A stretch of 10,064 bases of DNA from DATGHS01 sp035307785 (GCA_035307785.1 DATGHS010000309.1:1-10064), one strand, 5' to 3'; counted from the first letter of the stretch, positions 1 through 6,166 are shown. Notes: a model not told the origin generated them from the letters alone. Numbers and translations are program-made.

Positions 1-507
1 GGAATGAGCGCGCACGGGCTGGCGCAACGTCTCGGTGTCGCGCGCGAAGACGCGTCGCGGTTCATCGACCAGTATTTCGCCCGCTATCCGAAGGTGCTCG
101 ATTATCAAACGAAGCTGCTGAACGCGTGCCGCAAAGAGGGCGTCGTAAAAACGATCCTCGGCCGGCGGCGAACTTTCGACAAGAGTACGATCCGGGCCCA
201 TTCCACCTATCAGGGCCGCAATCAGGCCGAGCGCGAAGCGATCAACATGGAAATTCAAGGCTCGGCGGCAGACCTCATCAAGAAAGCAATGCTTGGCGTC
301 CATCGCCGGTTGAAGGAAGAGAATCGGCAGGCGAAAATGCTGCTCACGGTGCACGACGAATTGGTCTTCGAAGTGCCACCGAAAGAGTTGCAAGAGGTGG
401 CCGAGATGGTGCGCGCCGAGATGTGCGGAGCGATAAAATTGGACGTGCCGCTGAAGGTGGATGTTGCTGCGGGCCCCAACTGGCTGGATGTGGAAGAGAT
501 TCGGTAA
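1..507 (+). CDS. polA: DNA polymerase I, C-terminal fragment (5' end outside window)
   Basis: This is the polymerase-domain end of family A DNA polymerase I, which fills gaps in excision repair and replaces primers on the lagging strand. The frame is open from base 1, and the first codons read GMSAHGLAQ, the end of the O-helix signature usually written as YGMSxxGL. The ATG at position 4 is therefore an internal Met, not a start. Downstream are GRRR, then the QGSAADLIKKAM segment (compare QGTAADIIKRAM in E. coli), then motif C, VHDE, at 349-360 with the catalytic Asp at 355-357. About 49 residues follow that Asp, close to the E. coli enzyme, so the C-terminus is intact. The exonuclease domains and most of the palm lie upstream of the window. 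The gene stops at TAA 505-507, directly followed by a palindromic repeat. coaE follows on the same strand, a common neighbour of polA. Confidence 0.96.
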   Translation, partial: GMSAHGLAQRLGVAREDASRFIDQYFARYPKVLDYQTKLLNACRKEGVVKTILGRRRTFDKSTIRAHSTYQGRNQAEREAINMEIQGSAADLIKKAMLGVHRRLKEENRQAKMLLTVHDELVFEVPPKELQEVAEMVRAEMCGAIKLDVPLKVDVAAGPNWLDVEEIR

Positions 508-618
508 GCCAACGGATGAACATGGATACAAACGGATAAACACGGATTGGAATTAACGCAGAGTTCGAAATCTGATCTGTGTTCATCCGTGTTACGAAGT
601 CCGTGTCGATCCGTGGGC
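508..618. repeat. Palindromic intergenic repeat, copy A
   Basis: An imperfect inverted repeat of about 110 bp fills most of the polA-coaE spacer and begins with the base after the polA stop. The left arm is built from ACGGATGAAC and ACGGATAAAC units and the right arm from GTTCATCCGT and GATCCGTGGG units. It is related to the element at 3713-3820: both share the 17-mer TCTGATCTGTGTTCATC (571-587 here) and GCC(C/A)ACGGAT termini. It could fold into a long mismatched hairpin in the polA-coaE transcript. No U-tract follows, so it is not a classical intrinsic terminator. No protein-coding potential is evident. Confidence 0.85.
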
Positions 619-631
619 TATGAGCGAATAA

Positions 632-1261
632 ATGGCTGTTGCCAATCCGAAATCCGAAATCCGAAATCCGAAATGGGTCATCGGTCTGGTCGGCGGCATC
701 GGCAGCGGCAAGAGCCTGGTGGCGAGGCTGCTGGCCGAGCATGGCGGGCGGATCGTTTCCGGCGACGAGGCGGGGCACGAAGCGTTGCGGCAGCCTGAAA
801 TACGCCAGAAAGTGGTAACTCGATTCGGGCCCGGCATCCTTGATGAAGCGGGCGAAATCGTGCGGCGGAAACTCGCCGCCATTGTGTTTGCGAATGTGCA
901 AGCGCGAAAGGACCTGGAAGCCATCGTCTTTCCCTGGATCGAACGGAAATTGGAGCAAGAGATTGCCGAAGCGAAGTCCGTTCCGGCGGTTCGGTTCGTC
1001 ATTGTCGATGCGGCTGTCATGCTGGAAGCCGGCTGGGATCATGGCTGCGACCGGCTCGTTTACATCAATGTGCCGCGCGAAATTCGCCTGCAGCGATTGG
1101 CCGAGCGCGCGTGGGAATTGAGTCAGATAGAAGCGCGCGAGAAGGCACAACGGCCGCTAGAGGAGAAAGCCAGCCGGGCTGATGCGATCATCGATAACAG
1201 CGGCGACCGTGCCGAGACCGCCCGGCAGGTGGAAGCGCTGGTGCAAAAATGGAGATTATAA
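632..1261 (+). CDS. coaE: Dephospho-CoA kinase
   Basis: CoaE phosphorylates the ribose 3'-hydroxyl of dephospho-CoA with ATP, the last step of coenzyme A synthesis in the cytoplasm. The protein has 209 residues, normal for the family. The P-loop GGIGSGKS is at residues 21-28, SGDEAGHEAL at 43-52 matches the usual DADxxxHE region, VDAAVMLEAG at 125-134 replaces the more common DIPLLFEAG, and IIDNSGD near the end is the conserved C-terminal signature. An in-frame TAA (629-631) directly abuts the ATG, so the gene cannot start earlier, and no in-frame ATG or GTG lies between it and the P-loop. About 14 residues (MAVANPKSEIRNPK) thus precede the family's usual start, and most are encoded by a 7-bp tandem repeat. 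The ribosome site is poor. A three-codon ATGAGCGAATAA (620-631) ends immediately before the ATG and might couple translation. Confidence 0.96.
   Translation: MAVANPKSEIRNPKWVIGLVGGIGSGKSLVARLLAEHGGRIVSGDEAGHEALRQPEIRQKVVTRFGPGILDEAGEIVRRKLAAIVFANVQARKDLEAIVFPWIERKLEQEIAEAKSVPAVRFVIVDAAVMLEAGWDHGCDRLVYINVPREIRLQRLAERAWELSQIEAREKAQRPLEEKASRADAIIDNSGDRAETARQVEALVQKWRL
644..671 (+). repeat. Heptamer tandem array (AATCCGA)x4 inside coaE
   Basis: Four perfect tandem copies of the 7-bp unit AATCCGA, followed by a degenerate unit (AATGGGT), lie in the first codons of coaE. Because 7 is not a multiple of 3, the array encodes a 7-residue period (NPKSEIR, then NPK). The residues form a tail in front of the P-loop strand. 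It resembles the short tandem heptamers (STRR) described in cyanobacteria. Confidence 0.95.
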
Positions 1262-1432
1262 CAATCGCCGCTTGCGGCGAAGCAAATACCCCCGATCTTC
1301 TTATGTTCGCTTATCCCGTCCTGCCGCCGGCCTGCCGCACTCGTTCATCATCGGATGCCCGTTCGGGCGCCTGGTGCGGCCGACTTTTCTTCAAGTCGTA
1401 TTCCGGGCCGGCTTCGAAAGGAGTGGTGTGTC
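1262..1432 (+). other. coaE-rho spacer / rho leader
   Basis: This 171-bp spacer has no convincing gene. A small GC-rich hairpin (CGCCG, loop CTTG, CGGCG) lies at 1266-1279, a few bases after the coaE stop, with no T-run behind it. I could not place a sigma70-type promoter with acceptable spacing. In many bacteria rho is autoregulated by early termination in its leader, so the spacer may be a leader, but that is inference. Confidence 0.4.
1416..1423 (+). promoter_or_regulatory. Shine-Dalgarno site of rho
   Basis: GAAAGGAG lies nine bases before the ATG at 1433. This fixes the rho start there rather than at the in-frame ATG at 1355, which has no such site and would add 26 residues with no family resemblance. 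Confidence 0.85.
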
Positions 1433-3139
1433 ATGGCTGAAACTCGCACGGAATTCACCAAGCGCGGCAACGGCTCACGCCCCCGCCGTAGTAAACCCGA
1501 CGTCGGCGGTTCCCACCTGGCGCCCGAAGATGGCGCGCCCCGGCAGCCGGATGAAGTGCCGTTCGGCCAGGGCATTCTGGATGATGTGCCGCCGACAGAG
1601 CCGGTACACGAAGCGGCCCCAGTGCCAACCGAGGAGCCGCCGACCGCCGACCAGGCGGCGCCACCCGCGGCCCGAGAGGAGCACCGCGACATTGACGAAA
1701 GCAAGCCGCGCGAACCTGCTGGAGAGCAGCCGCGCGAAACGACTGATGCGGTCGAGCCTCCGCATGATGAGCGCGCCCACGCGCCGCGCCGGCGGCCCCA
1801 TCAGGATGAGGATTTCGACACCCCGCGCGGTTTCGACCAGGAAACCAATGAGCGCTATGAGGAAATCAAGCGCGGCAACACGTTCATCAGCGAATTGCAG
1901 CAGATGACGATGGGCCAACTCATGAAAACGGCCAAGGCGGAAAGCCTGACCGATTTCGTGGGCCTGAAGAAGCAGGACCTGATCTTCAAGATTCTGAAAG
2001 AGCGGGTCAAGCAGAATGGCCTCATGTTCGGCGAAGGCACGCTGGAAACGCTGCCCGACGGCTTTGGCTTCCTGCGCAGCCCCGATTACAACTATCTGCC
2101 TTGCCCGGACGACATCTACATCTCGCCGAGCCAAATTCGCCGCTTTGGCCTGCGCACTGGCTCCATTGTGGCCGGGCAAATTCGTCCACCCAAGGAGAAT
2201 GAGCGCTATTTCGCTTTGCTCCGCGTGGAAGCAATCAACTACCACGACCCCGAGCAACTGGCGCAGAAAGTCGTCTTCGACGACCTCACGCCGCTGCACC
2301 CGGACGAGCGCTTGAAACTCGAAACCGACCCGACGGAAATCAACATGCGCGTGATGGACCTGATCACGCCCATCGGCAAGGGCCAGCGCGGTCTCATCGT
2401 CGCCCCGCCGCGCACCGGCAAGACGATCTTGTTGCAAAAGATGGCGAACTCCATTCTCCGCAATCATCCGGAATGCTACGTCATTGTGCTGCTGATCGAC
2501 GAGCGGCCGGAAGAAGTGACCGACATGGAGCGCACCGTGAAAGGCCCGCGGGCCGAGGTCATTAGCTCCACCTTCGACGAGCCGGCCGAAAGGCACGTGC
2601 AGGTGAGCGAGATCGTGATCGAGAAGGCCAAGCGGCTGGTGGAATACGGCATCGACGTGGTGATCCTGCTCGATTCTATCACCCGTCTGGGCCGGGCTTA
2701 CAACACCGAGATGCCATCGAGCGGCAAGATCCTCTCTGGCGGCCTCGACGCTAACGCCCTGCACAAGCCGAAGCGCTTTTTCGGCGCCGCCCGCAACATC
2801 GAAGAAGGCGGCTCGCTGACGATCCTGGCTACGGCGCTCATCGACACCGGCAGCCGCATGGATGACGTGATCTTCGAAGAGTTTAAGGGCACCGGCAACA
2901 TGGAAGTGCACCTCGATCGCAAGCTCGTGGACAAGCGCGTCTGGCCTGCCATCGATGTCAACGCGTCCGGAACCCGCAAGGAAGAACTCTTGCGCAGTGA
3001 GGAAGAGCTTCGGCGCGTGTATATCCTGCACAAAGTGCTTAGCGATATGCACCCGGTGGAGGCGATGGAACTCCTGACCAGCCGCATGGCCCGCACGAAG
3101 TCGAATGAGGAATTCCTCAACAGTATGAATTTGGCGTAA
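1433..3139 (+). CDS. rho: Transcription termination factor Rho with long disordered N-terminal extension
   Basis: Rho is the hexameric RNA-dependent ATPase that releases RNA polymerase from untranslated transcripts. The protein has 568 residues against 419 in E. coli. The extra ~148 residues are at the N-terminus, low in complexity and rich in Pro, Glu, Asp, Arg and Ala, and look disordered. The usual parts follow: Rho N domain from about residue 149 (NTFISELQQM), a cold-shock RNA-binding domain about 200-272 with GFGFLR (210-215) and DIYIS (227-231), Walker A APPRTGKT (324-331), Walker B VVILLDSITR with D414, the KGTGN segment, and SGTRKEE with R515. K330, D414 and R515 correspond by motif to E. 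coli K181, D265 and the arginine finger R366, so the motor should be active. The bicyclomycin-contact Ser after Walker B is also kept (S415). The start is set by a strong ribosome site. It follows coaE on the same strand. Confidence 0.97.
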   Translation: MAETRTEFTKRGNGSRPRRSKPDVGGSHLAPEDGAPRQPDEVPFGQGILDDVPPTEPVHEAAPVPTEEPPTADQAAPPAAREEHRDIDESKPREPAGEQPRETTDAVEPPHDERAHAPRRRPHQDEDFDTPRGFDQETNERYEEIKRGNTFISELQQMTMGQLMKTAKAESLTDFVGLKKQDLIFKILKERVKQNGLMFGEGTLETLPDGFGFLRSPDYNYLPCPDDIYISPSQIRRFGLRTGSIVAGQIRPPKENERYFALLRVEAINYHDPEQLAQKVVFDDLTPLHPDERLKLETDPTEINMRVMDLITPIGKGQRGLIVAPPRTGKTILLQKMANSILRNHPECYVIVLLIDERPEEVTDMERTVKGPRAEVISSTFDEPAERHVQVSEIVIEKAKRLVEYGIDVVILLDSITRLGRAYNTEMPSSGKILSGGLDANALHKPKRFFGAARNIEEGGSLTILATALIDTGSRMDDVIFEEFKGTGNMEVHLDRKLVDKRVWPAIDVNASGTRKEELLRSEEELRRVYILHKVLSDMHPVEAMELLTSRMARTKSNEEFLNSMNLA

Positions 3140-3140
3140 G

Positions 3141-3161
3141 AGTCAGTTGTCAGTAGTTCGT
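3141..3161. repeat. Short decaying heptamer array, rho 3' flank
   Basis: The first bases after the rho stop read as heptamers AGTCAGT, TGTCAGT and AGTTCGT, ending in a degenerate unit. It is a second, shorter array in the same 99-bp spacer as the TGACTTC array. It is too short to be certain, but its phase and position match the other arrays. Confidence 0.5.
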
Positions 3162-3205
3162 TCTCCGTAGCAAAAAGTTGTTGCTCGTGGCTCACAGTGC
3201 ATTAA

Positions 3206-3233
3206 TGACTTCTGACTTCTGACTTCTGACCTT
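3206..3233. repeat. Heptamer tandem array (TGACTTC)x3 plus TGACCTT
   Basis: Three perfect copies of TGACTTC and a fourth copy with changes lie head to tail, ending five bases before the ribH ATG. The array occupies the place where a Shine-Dalgarno site would be expected, and none is present. The unit differs from the heptamers in coaE and the SNF2 gene but has the same 7-bp period. Confidence 0.93.
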
Positions 3234-3238
3234 TGATT

Positions 3239-3712
3239 ATGCCCACCATCGACGGCGATCTCTCTGCTACCTTCGGCCGATTCGCCATTGTGGCCGCGCG
3301 CTTCAACCGCGAAATCGTGGATGCCCTCGTCAGCGGTGCATTGCATGGACTAAAGCAGCACGGCGTGGCCGATGACATGGTCGATCTCATTCACGTCCCG
3401 GGTTCATTCGAACTTCCGCTTGTGGCGCAGAAGTTGGCCGAATCCGGCAACCATTTGGCGGTCATTTGCCTTGGGGCAGTCATCCGCGGCGAAACCGATC
3501 ATTACGAATACGTGGCGAGAGGAGCGGCGGACGGGATAATGCAAGCGTCGCTGAATACGGGCGTTCCCGTCATCTTCGGCGTGCTCACCTGTCAAACGGA
3601 AGAACTCGCTCTGGCCCGCGCCGGCGGTAAGGAAGGCAACAAGGGATTCGACGCCGCGCTTGCAGCAATTGAGATGGCCAATTTGCTGCGCAAACTCGAA
3701 AGGCAACAATAA
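3239..3712 (+). CDS. ribH: 6,7-dimethyl-8-ribityllumazine synthase
   Basis: RibH condenses 5-amino-6-ribitylaminouracil with 3,4-dihydroxy-2-butanone 4-phosphate to give lumazine, the penultimate step of riboflavin synthesis. The enzyme usually forms pentamers or 60-subunit capsids. Counting from the ATG at 3239 there are 157 residues, typical for the family. Visible motifs are ARFN (20-23, with F22 stacking on substrate), GSFELP (55-60), GAVIRGETDHYEYV (79-92) with catalytic H88, VLTCQTEELALARAG, and GGKEGNKG for the phosphate site. F22 and H88 fall at the same numbers as in Bacillus subtilis. A TTG six bases upstream (3233) is an alternative start; ATG is preferred because it gives the usual N-terminus. 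No ribosome site is visible because a heptamer array abuts the start. nusB often follows ribH in bacteria, but here a repeat and a helicase gene follow. Confidence 0.96.
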   Translation: MPTIDGDLSATFGRFAIVAARFNREIVDALVSGALHGLKQHGVADDMVDLIHVPGSFELPLVAQKLAESGNHLAVICLGAVIRGETDHYEYVARGAADGIMQASLNTGVPVIFGVLTCQTEELALARAGGKEGNKGFDAALAAIEMANLLRKLERQQ

Positions 3713-3820
3713 GCCCACGGATGAACACAGATTTCGTAACATGGATGGACACGGATAAGAACAATTAGCGTTTTGTCTGATCTGTGTTCATCTGAGTTAT
3801 GAAATCTGTGTTCATCCGTG
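3713..3820. repeat. Palindromic intergenic repeat, copy B
   Basis: A palindrome of about 105 bp begins immediately after the ribH TAA. Its outer arms, 3716-3740 and 3796-3820, are 25 bp each and complementary at 24 positions; the only mismatch is G versus A in the TTCGTAAC/GTTATGAA part. The inner parts (about 3741-3760 and 3776-3795) are also largely complementary, around a central loop near ACAATTAGCGTTTTG. It is a relative of the element at 508-618. No transposase is present and no U-tract follows. Confidence 0.92.
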
Positions 3821-3846
3821 TCCTGATTCTGAGCTGAGAGACGGCG

Positions 3847-6102
3847 ATGCTTCGTGAGGAACAAATCGACATCCGCAAGCAGCGGGCGAAGGCGGCCTCA
3901 TTTCAGATCCGCAAGCTCGGCCGCAATCGCGTCTTTAGCGATTATCAAGTCTCCAATCCGCAAAGTGGCGGCCAATACATCGTCTCTATTCGCGGCTTCG
4001 AAACCGGCGACAACACCTGCACCTGCCCCGATTTCCGCAGCAATACTCTCGGCACCTGCAAGCACATTGAGGCCGTGCTCGAAAGCCTGAAGGAGGAAGC
4101 CCCGCCGCACCTCCGACAACGCAAGGCCGCCGTCACCCGGCCGGAAGTCTTCCTGCATTACGGCGAGCAGTTGCAGGTCGGCCTACATCTGCCGCCGCGT
4201 CATTCCGATCAGCTATCGGCACTTGCCCAGCGCTTTTTTGACGCGAAGAGTTTCTGGAAAAACTCCGCTTCCTATGAGGACCTTATCGCCGCCGTCGAAT
4301 CGGTGCCGGAACAAGTAGTGATCTTCACCGATGCCATGGAGTTCATGGACCGCGAGATCGAACGGCAACAAATGGCGCGGCGTGAGAAAGAACTTCTCGA
4401 AGAAATGCGGAATGCGGAACTCGGAATGCGGGATGGTTCCGGCGATTCCGCATTGGGCAATCTGTTGAAGACTCCTCTCTACAGCTACCAGCTTGAAGGA
4501 GCGATCTTTCTGGCTTGCCGCGGTCGATGCATCCTGGGCGACGACATGGGCTTGGGCAAGACGGTGCAGGCGATGGCGGCCGTCGAGATTTTGGCCCGCG
4601 AGCGCGGCATCGAGCGCGTGCTGGTGGTCGCCCCGGCTTCTGTCAAGTATCAGTGGGAAACCGAAATTCGCCGCTTCACCGACCGGCCCGTGCAAGTGAT
4701 CGAAGGCGGGCAGGAATCGCGGCTCAGCCAGTATTCCGAAGCCGCGTTTTACCGACTTGTCAATTATGAACAGGTGCTGCGCGATCAAGAGCCGCTCAAT
4801 GCCTGGCAGCCGGATCTCATCATTCTCGACGAGGCGCAGCGAATCAAGAACTGGGAATCGAAGATCTCGCGAGCCGTGAAGAAACTCCGCAGCCGGTACG
4901 CGTTCGTCCTTACCGGCACGCCGCTGGAAAACAAACTGGAAGAACTCTACAGCATCGTGCAGTTCGTCGATGACCGCCGGCTCGGCCCGCCCTTTCAGTT
5001 CCTGCATGAACATTTGATCGTCGATGACAAGTACAAGCTCCTGGGCTATCGCAATCTCGACAAGATTCGCGAGAAGCTCGCGCCGATCATGCTGCGCCGG
5101 ACGCGCGGCGAGGTGCTGCACCAATTGCCCGAGCGCACCGACAGCACTCTTTACGTGGAAATGACGCCCGAACAGCGCGGCCCGTACGAGGAACAGCGCA
5201 CCGCGCTCGCCCGGCTGCTACAAAAGAAGATCCTCACCGACCTCGACCGCAAGCGCATTCTCTGCTGCATTGCCAACCTGCGCATGCTCTGCGACAGCAC
5301 CTGGCTGTTCGACAAAGCGACCAACGTCTCGCCGAAGCTGGAAGAGTTCGCCGAACTCATCCAGGAACTGGGCGAGGAAGGCGCTCACAAGGCCGTGGTC
5401 TTCAGCCAGTGGGAAATGATGCTGGAAAAAGCGTCGGAGCGCCTGCGGCAACTGAAGATCGACCATGCATTCTTGAGTGGCCGCATTCCGGGCAAAGATC
5501 GCAAGGCCATCCTGCACCGATTCCAGGAAGACCCGGCTTGCAAGGTGCTACTCAGCACCGACGCGGGCGGCACCGGCCTCAATCTCCAGACGGCCGACAC
5601 GGTCATCAATCTCGAAATCCCCTGGAACCCTGCGGTGTTGGAGCAGCGCATTGGCCGCGTGCACCGCATGGGCCAGAGCAAGCCGGTGCGCGTGATTTTG
5701 CTTGTTACCCGCGGGAGCATCGAAGAGCGCGTGCTGCGGACCATCGAGATGAAGCGCTCGCTCTTCGCGGGCGTCTTCGACGGGGATACGGATGAAGTAA
5801 ACTTCGATTCGGTGAACCGGCCCGCGTTCCTGGATTCGGTGCGCGAGCTAATCGGCGAGCCAGAGCAGCGGGAAACAAGAAGACAGGGGGATAATGAGAC
5901 CAGGAGGGAACCGGGAGAGCAAAACGGCGATGCCCGCGCGAAGTTGCTACTGGCCGGCGTGCAATTTCTCGAAGTGCTCGCCGATGTGATGGCACACGAA
6001 GGCGCGAATGGCGTGCCGACGGAAGTTTCGACGCGCGCCGGGGCGGCGGTGCGGCGGATATTGCGAGGGCTGGAGGACAACAATGGCGAGCCAGGAGCGT
6101 AA
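3847..6102 (+). CDS. SWIM zinc-finger SNF2-family helicase/ATPase
   Basis: A 751-residue double-stranded-DNA translocase of the SWI2/SNF2 group. A SWIM finger is at residues 58-73 (C58, C60, C71, H73; CxC-x10-CxH), probably for nucleic acid binding. Motor lobe 1: motif I DDMGLGKT (232-239, K238), motif II DEAQ (328-331, the usual bacterial variant of DEAH), motif III TGTP (356-359). Lobe 2: STDAGGTGLNL (570-580) and QRIGRVHRMGQ (600-610). The motor is complete and probably active. Two linkers carry repeat-derived sequence: residues 186-196, and 674-692 before a ~60-residue C-terminal helical piece of unknown role. The ATG at 3847 follows GAGAG by six bases. Bacterial members are tied to RNA polymerase recycling (RapA), repair or defence; no defence partner is nearby, so a housekeeping DNA or transcription role is the modest guess. 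The stop codon lies inside a long hairpin. Confidence 0.95.
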   Translation: MLREEQIDIRKQRAKAASFQIRKLGRNRVFSDYQVSNPQSGGQYIVSIRGFETGDNTCTCPDFRSNTLGTCKHIEAVLESLKEEAPPHLRQRKAAVTRPEVFLHYGEQLQVGLHLPPRHSDQLSALAQRFFDAKSFWKNSASYEDLIAAVESVPEQVVIFTDAMEFMDREIERQQMARREKELLEEMRNAELGMRDGSGDSALGNLLKTPLYSYQLEGAIFLACRGRCILGDDMGLGKTVQAMAAVEILARERGIERVLVVAPASVKYQWETEIRRFTDRPVQVIEGGQESRLSQYSEAAFYRLVNYEQVLRDQEPLNAWQPDLIILDEAQRIKNWESKISRAVKKLRSRYAFVLTGTPLENKLEELYSIVQFVDDRRLGPPFQFLHEHLIVDDKYKLLGYRNLDKIREKLAPIMLRRTRGEVLHQLPERTDSTLYVEMTPEQRGPYEEQRTALARLLQKKILTDLDRKRILCCIANLRMLCDSTWLFDKATNVSPKLEEFAELIQELGEEGAHKAVVFSQWEMMLEKASERLRQLKIDHAFLSGRIPGKDRKAILHRFQEDPACKVLLSTDAGGTGLNLQTADTVINLEIPWNPAVLEQRIGRVHRMGQSKPVRVILLVTRGSIEERVLRTIEMKRSLFAGVFDGDTDEVNFDSVNRPAFLDSVRELIGEPEQRETRRQGDNETRREPGEQNGDARAKLLLAGVQFLEVLADVMAHEGANGVPTEVSTRAGAAVRRILRGLEDNNGEPGA
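4402..4436 (+). repeat. Heptamer array (GGAATGC-like, 5 units) inside the SNF2 gene
   Basis: Five consecutive 7-bp units read GAAATGC, GGAATGC, GGAACTC, GGAATGC and GGGATGG. They encode EMRNAELGMRD (residues 186-196), a polar stretch in the linker between the N-terminal SWIM region and helicase lobe 1. The insertion is in frame and avoids the motor fold. It is the third distinct heptamer family in the window. Confidence 0.85.
5870..5918 (+). repeat. Degenerate purine-rich repeat tract inside the SNF2 gene
   Basis: A purine-rich tract built from variants of GAGACAAGG and GGGGATAA encodes residues about 674-692, including RETRRQGDNETRREPGEQ. Purine bias and composition differ sharply from the flanking codons, which are GC-balanced. 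The period is blurred but near 7 bp. It lies between the helicase core and the C-terminal helical piece. Confidence 0.6.
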
Positions 6103-6158
6103 GCGACCGGAGGACACGGCGAGGGCGCTTCCTCCAGTCGCTTACGCTCCTGGCTCGC
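6086..6158. repeat. Long hairpin spanning the SNF2 gene stop codon
   Basis: The arms 6086-6114 and 6130-6158 are 29 bp each and complementary at 28 positions, with a 15-base loop. The left arm encodes the last residues of the SNF2 protein (EPGA) and contains its stop codon TAA at 6100-6102. No T-run follows the right arm; nine bases later comes the ribosome site of the next gene. As RNA it would be very stable and could block 3' exonucleases or lower read-through. As DNA it resembles a REP-type palindrome. Confidence 0.93.
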
Positions 6159-6166
6159 TCGCTCCG

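Noticed and set aside
620..631. Three-codon frame ATGAGCGAATAA directly before the coaE ATG
   Set aside because: Too short to call a gene; its abutting stop could aid translational coupling but may be chance.
1266..1279. GC-rich hairpin after coaE as terminator
   Set aside because: Only a 5-bp stem and no T-run follow it.
1355..1432. In-frame upstream ATG that would extend Rho by 26 residues
   Set aside because: No ribosome site precedes it, the added sequence has no Rho similarity, and GAAAGGAG sits nine bases before the ATG at 1433.
1475..3052. 525-codon open frame antisense to rho
   Set aside because: It is a shadow of the high-GC rho gene: it covers the conserved rho frame, has no recognisable domain and no start signal.
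3206..3233. Possible CRISPR repeat
   Set aside because: Units are 7 bp and contiguous with no spacers, and no cas gene is present.
508..3820. Insertion sequence or MITE with its own transposase nearby
   Set aside because: No transposase, RAYT gene or clear target duplication is visible in the window; only the palindromes themselves can be supported.
6086..6158. Classical intrinsic terminator
   Set aside because: The stem is long and strong, but no T-run follows; the next bases lead into a ribosome site.
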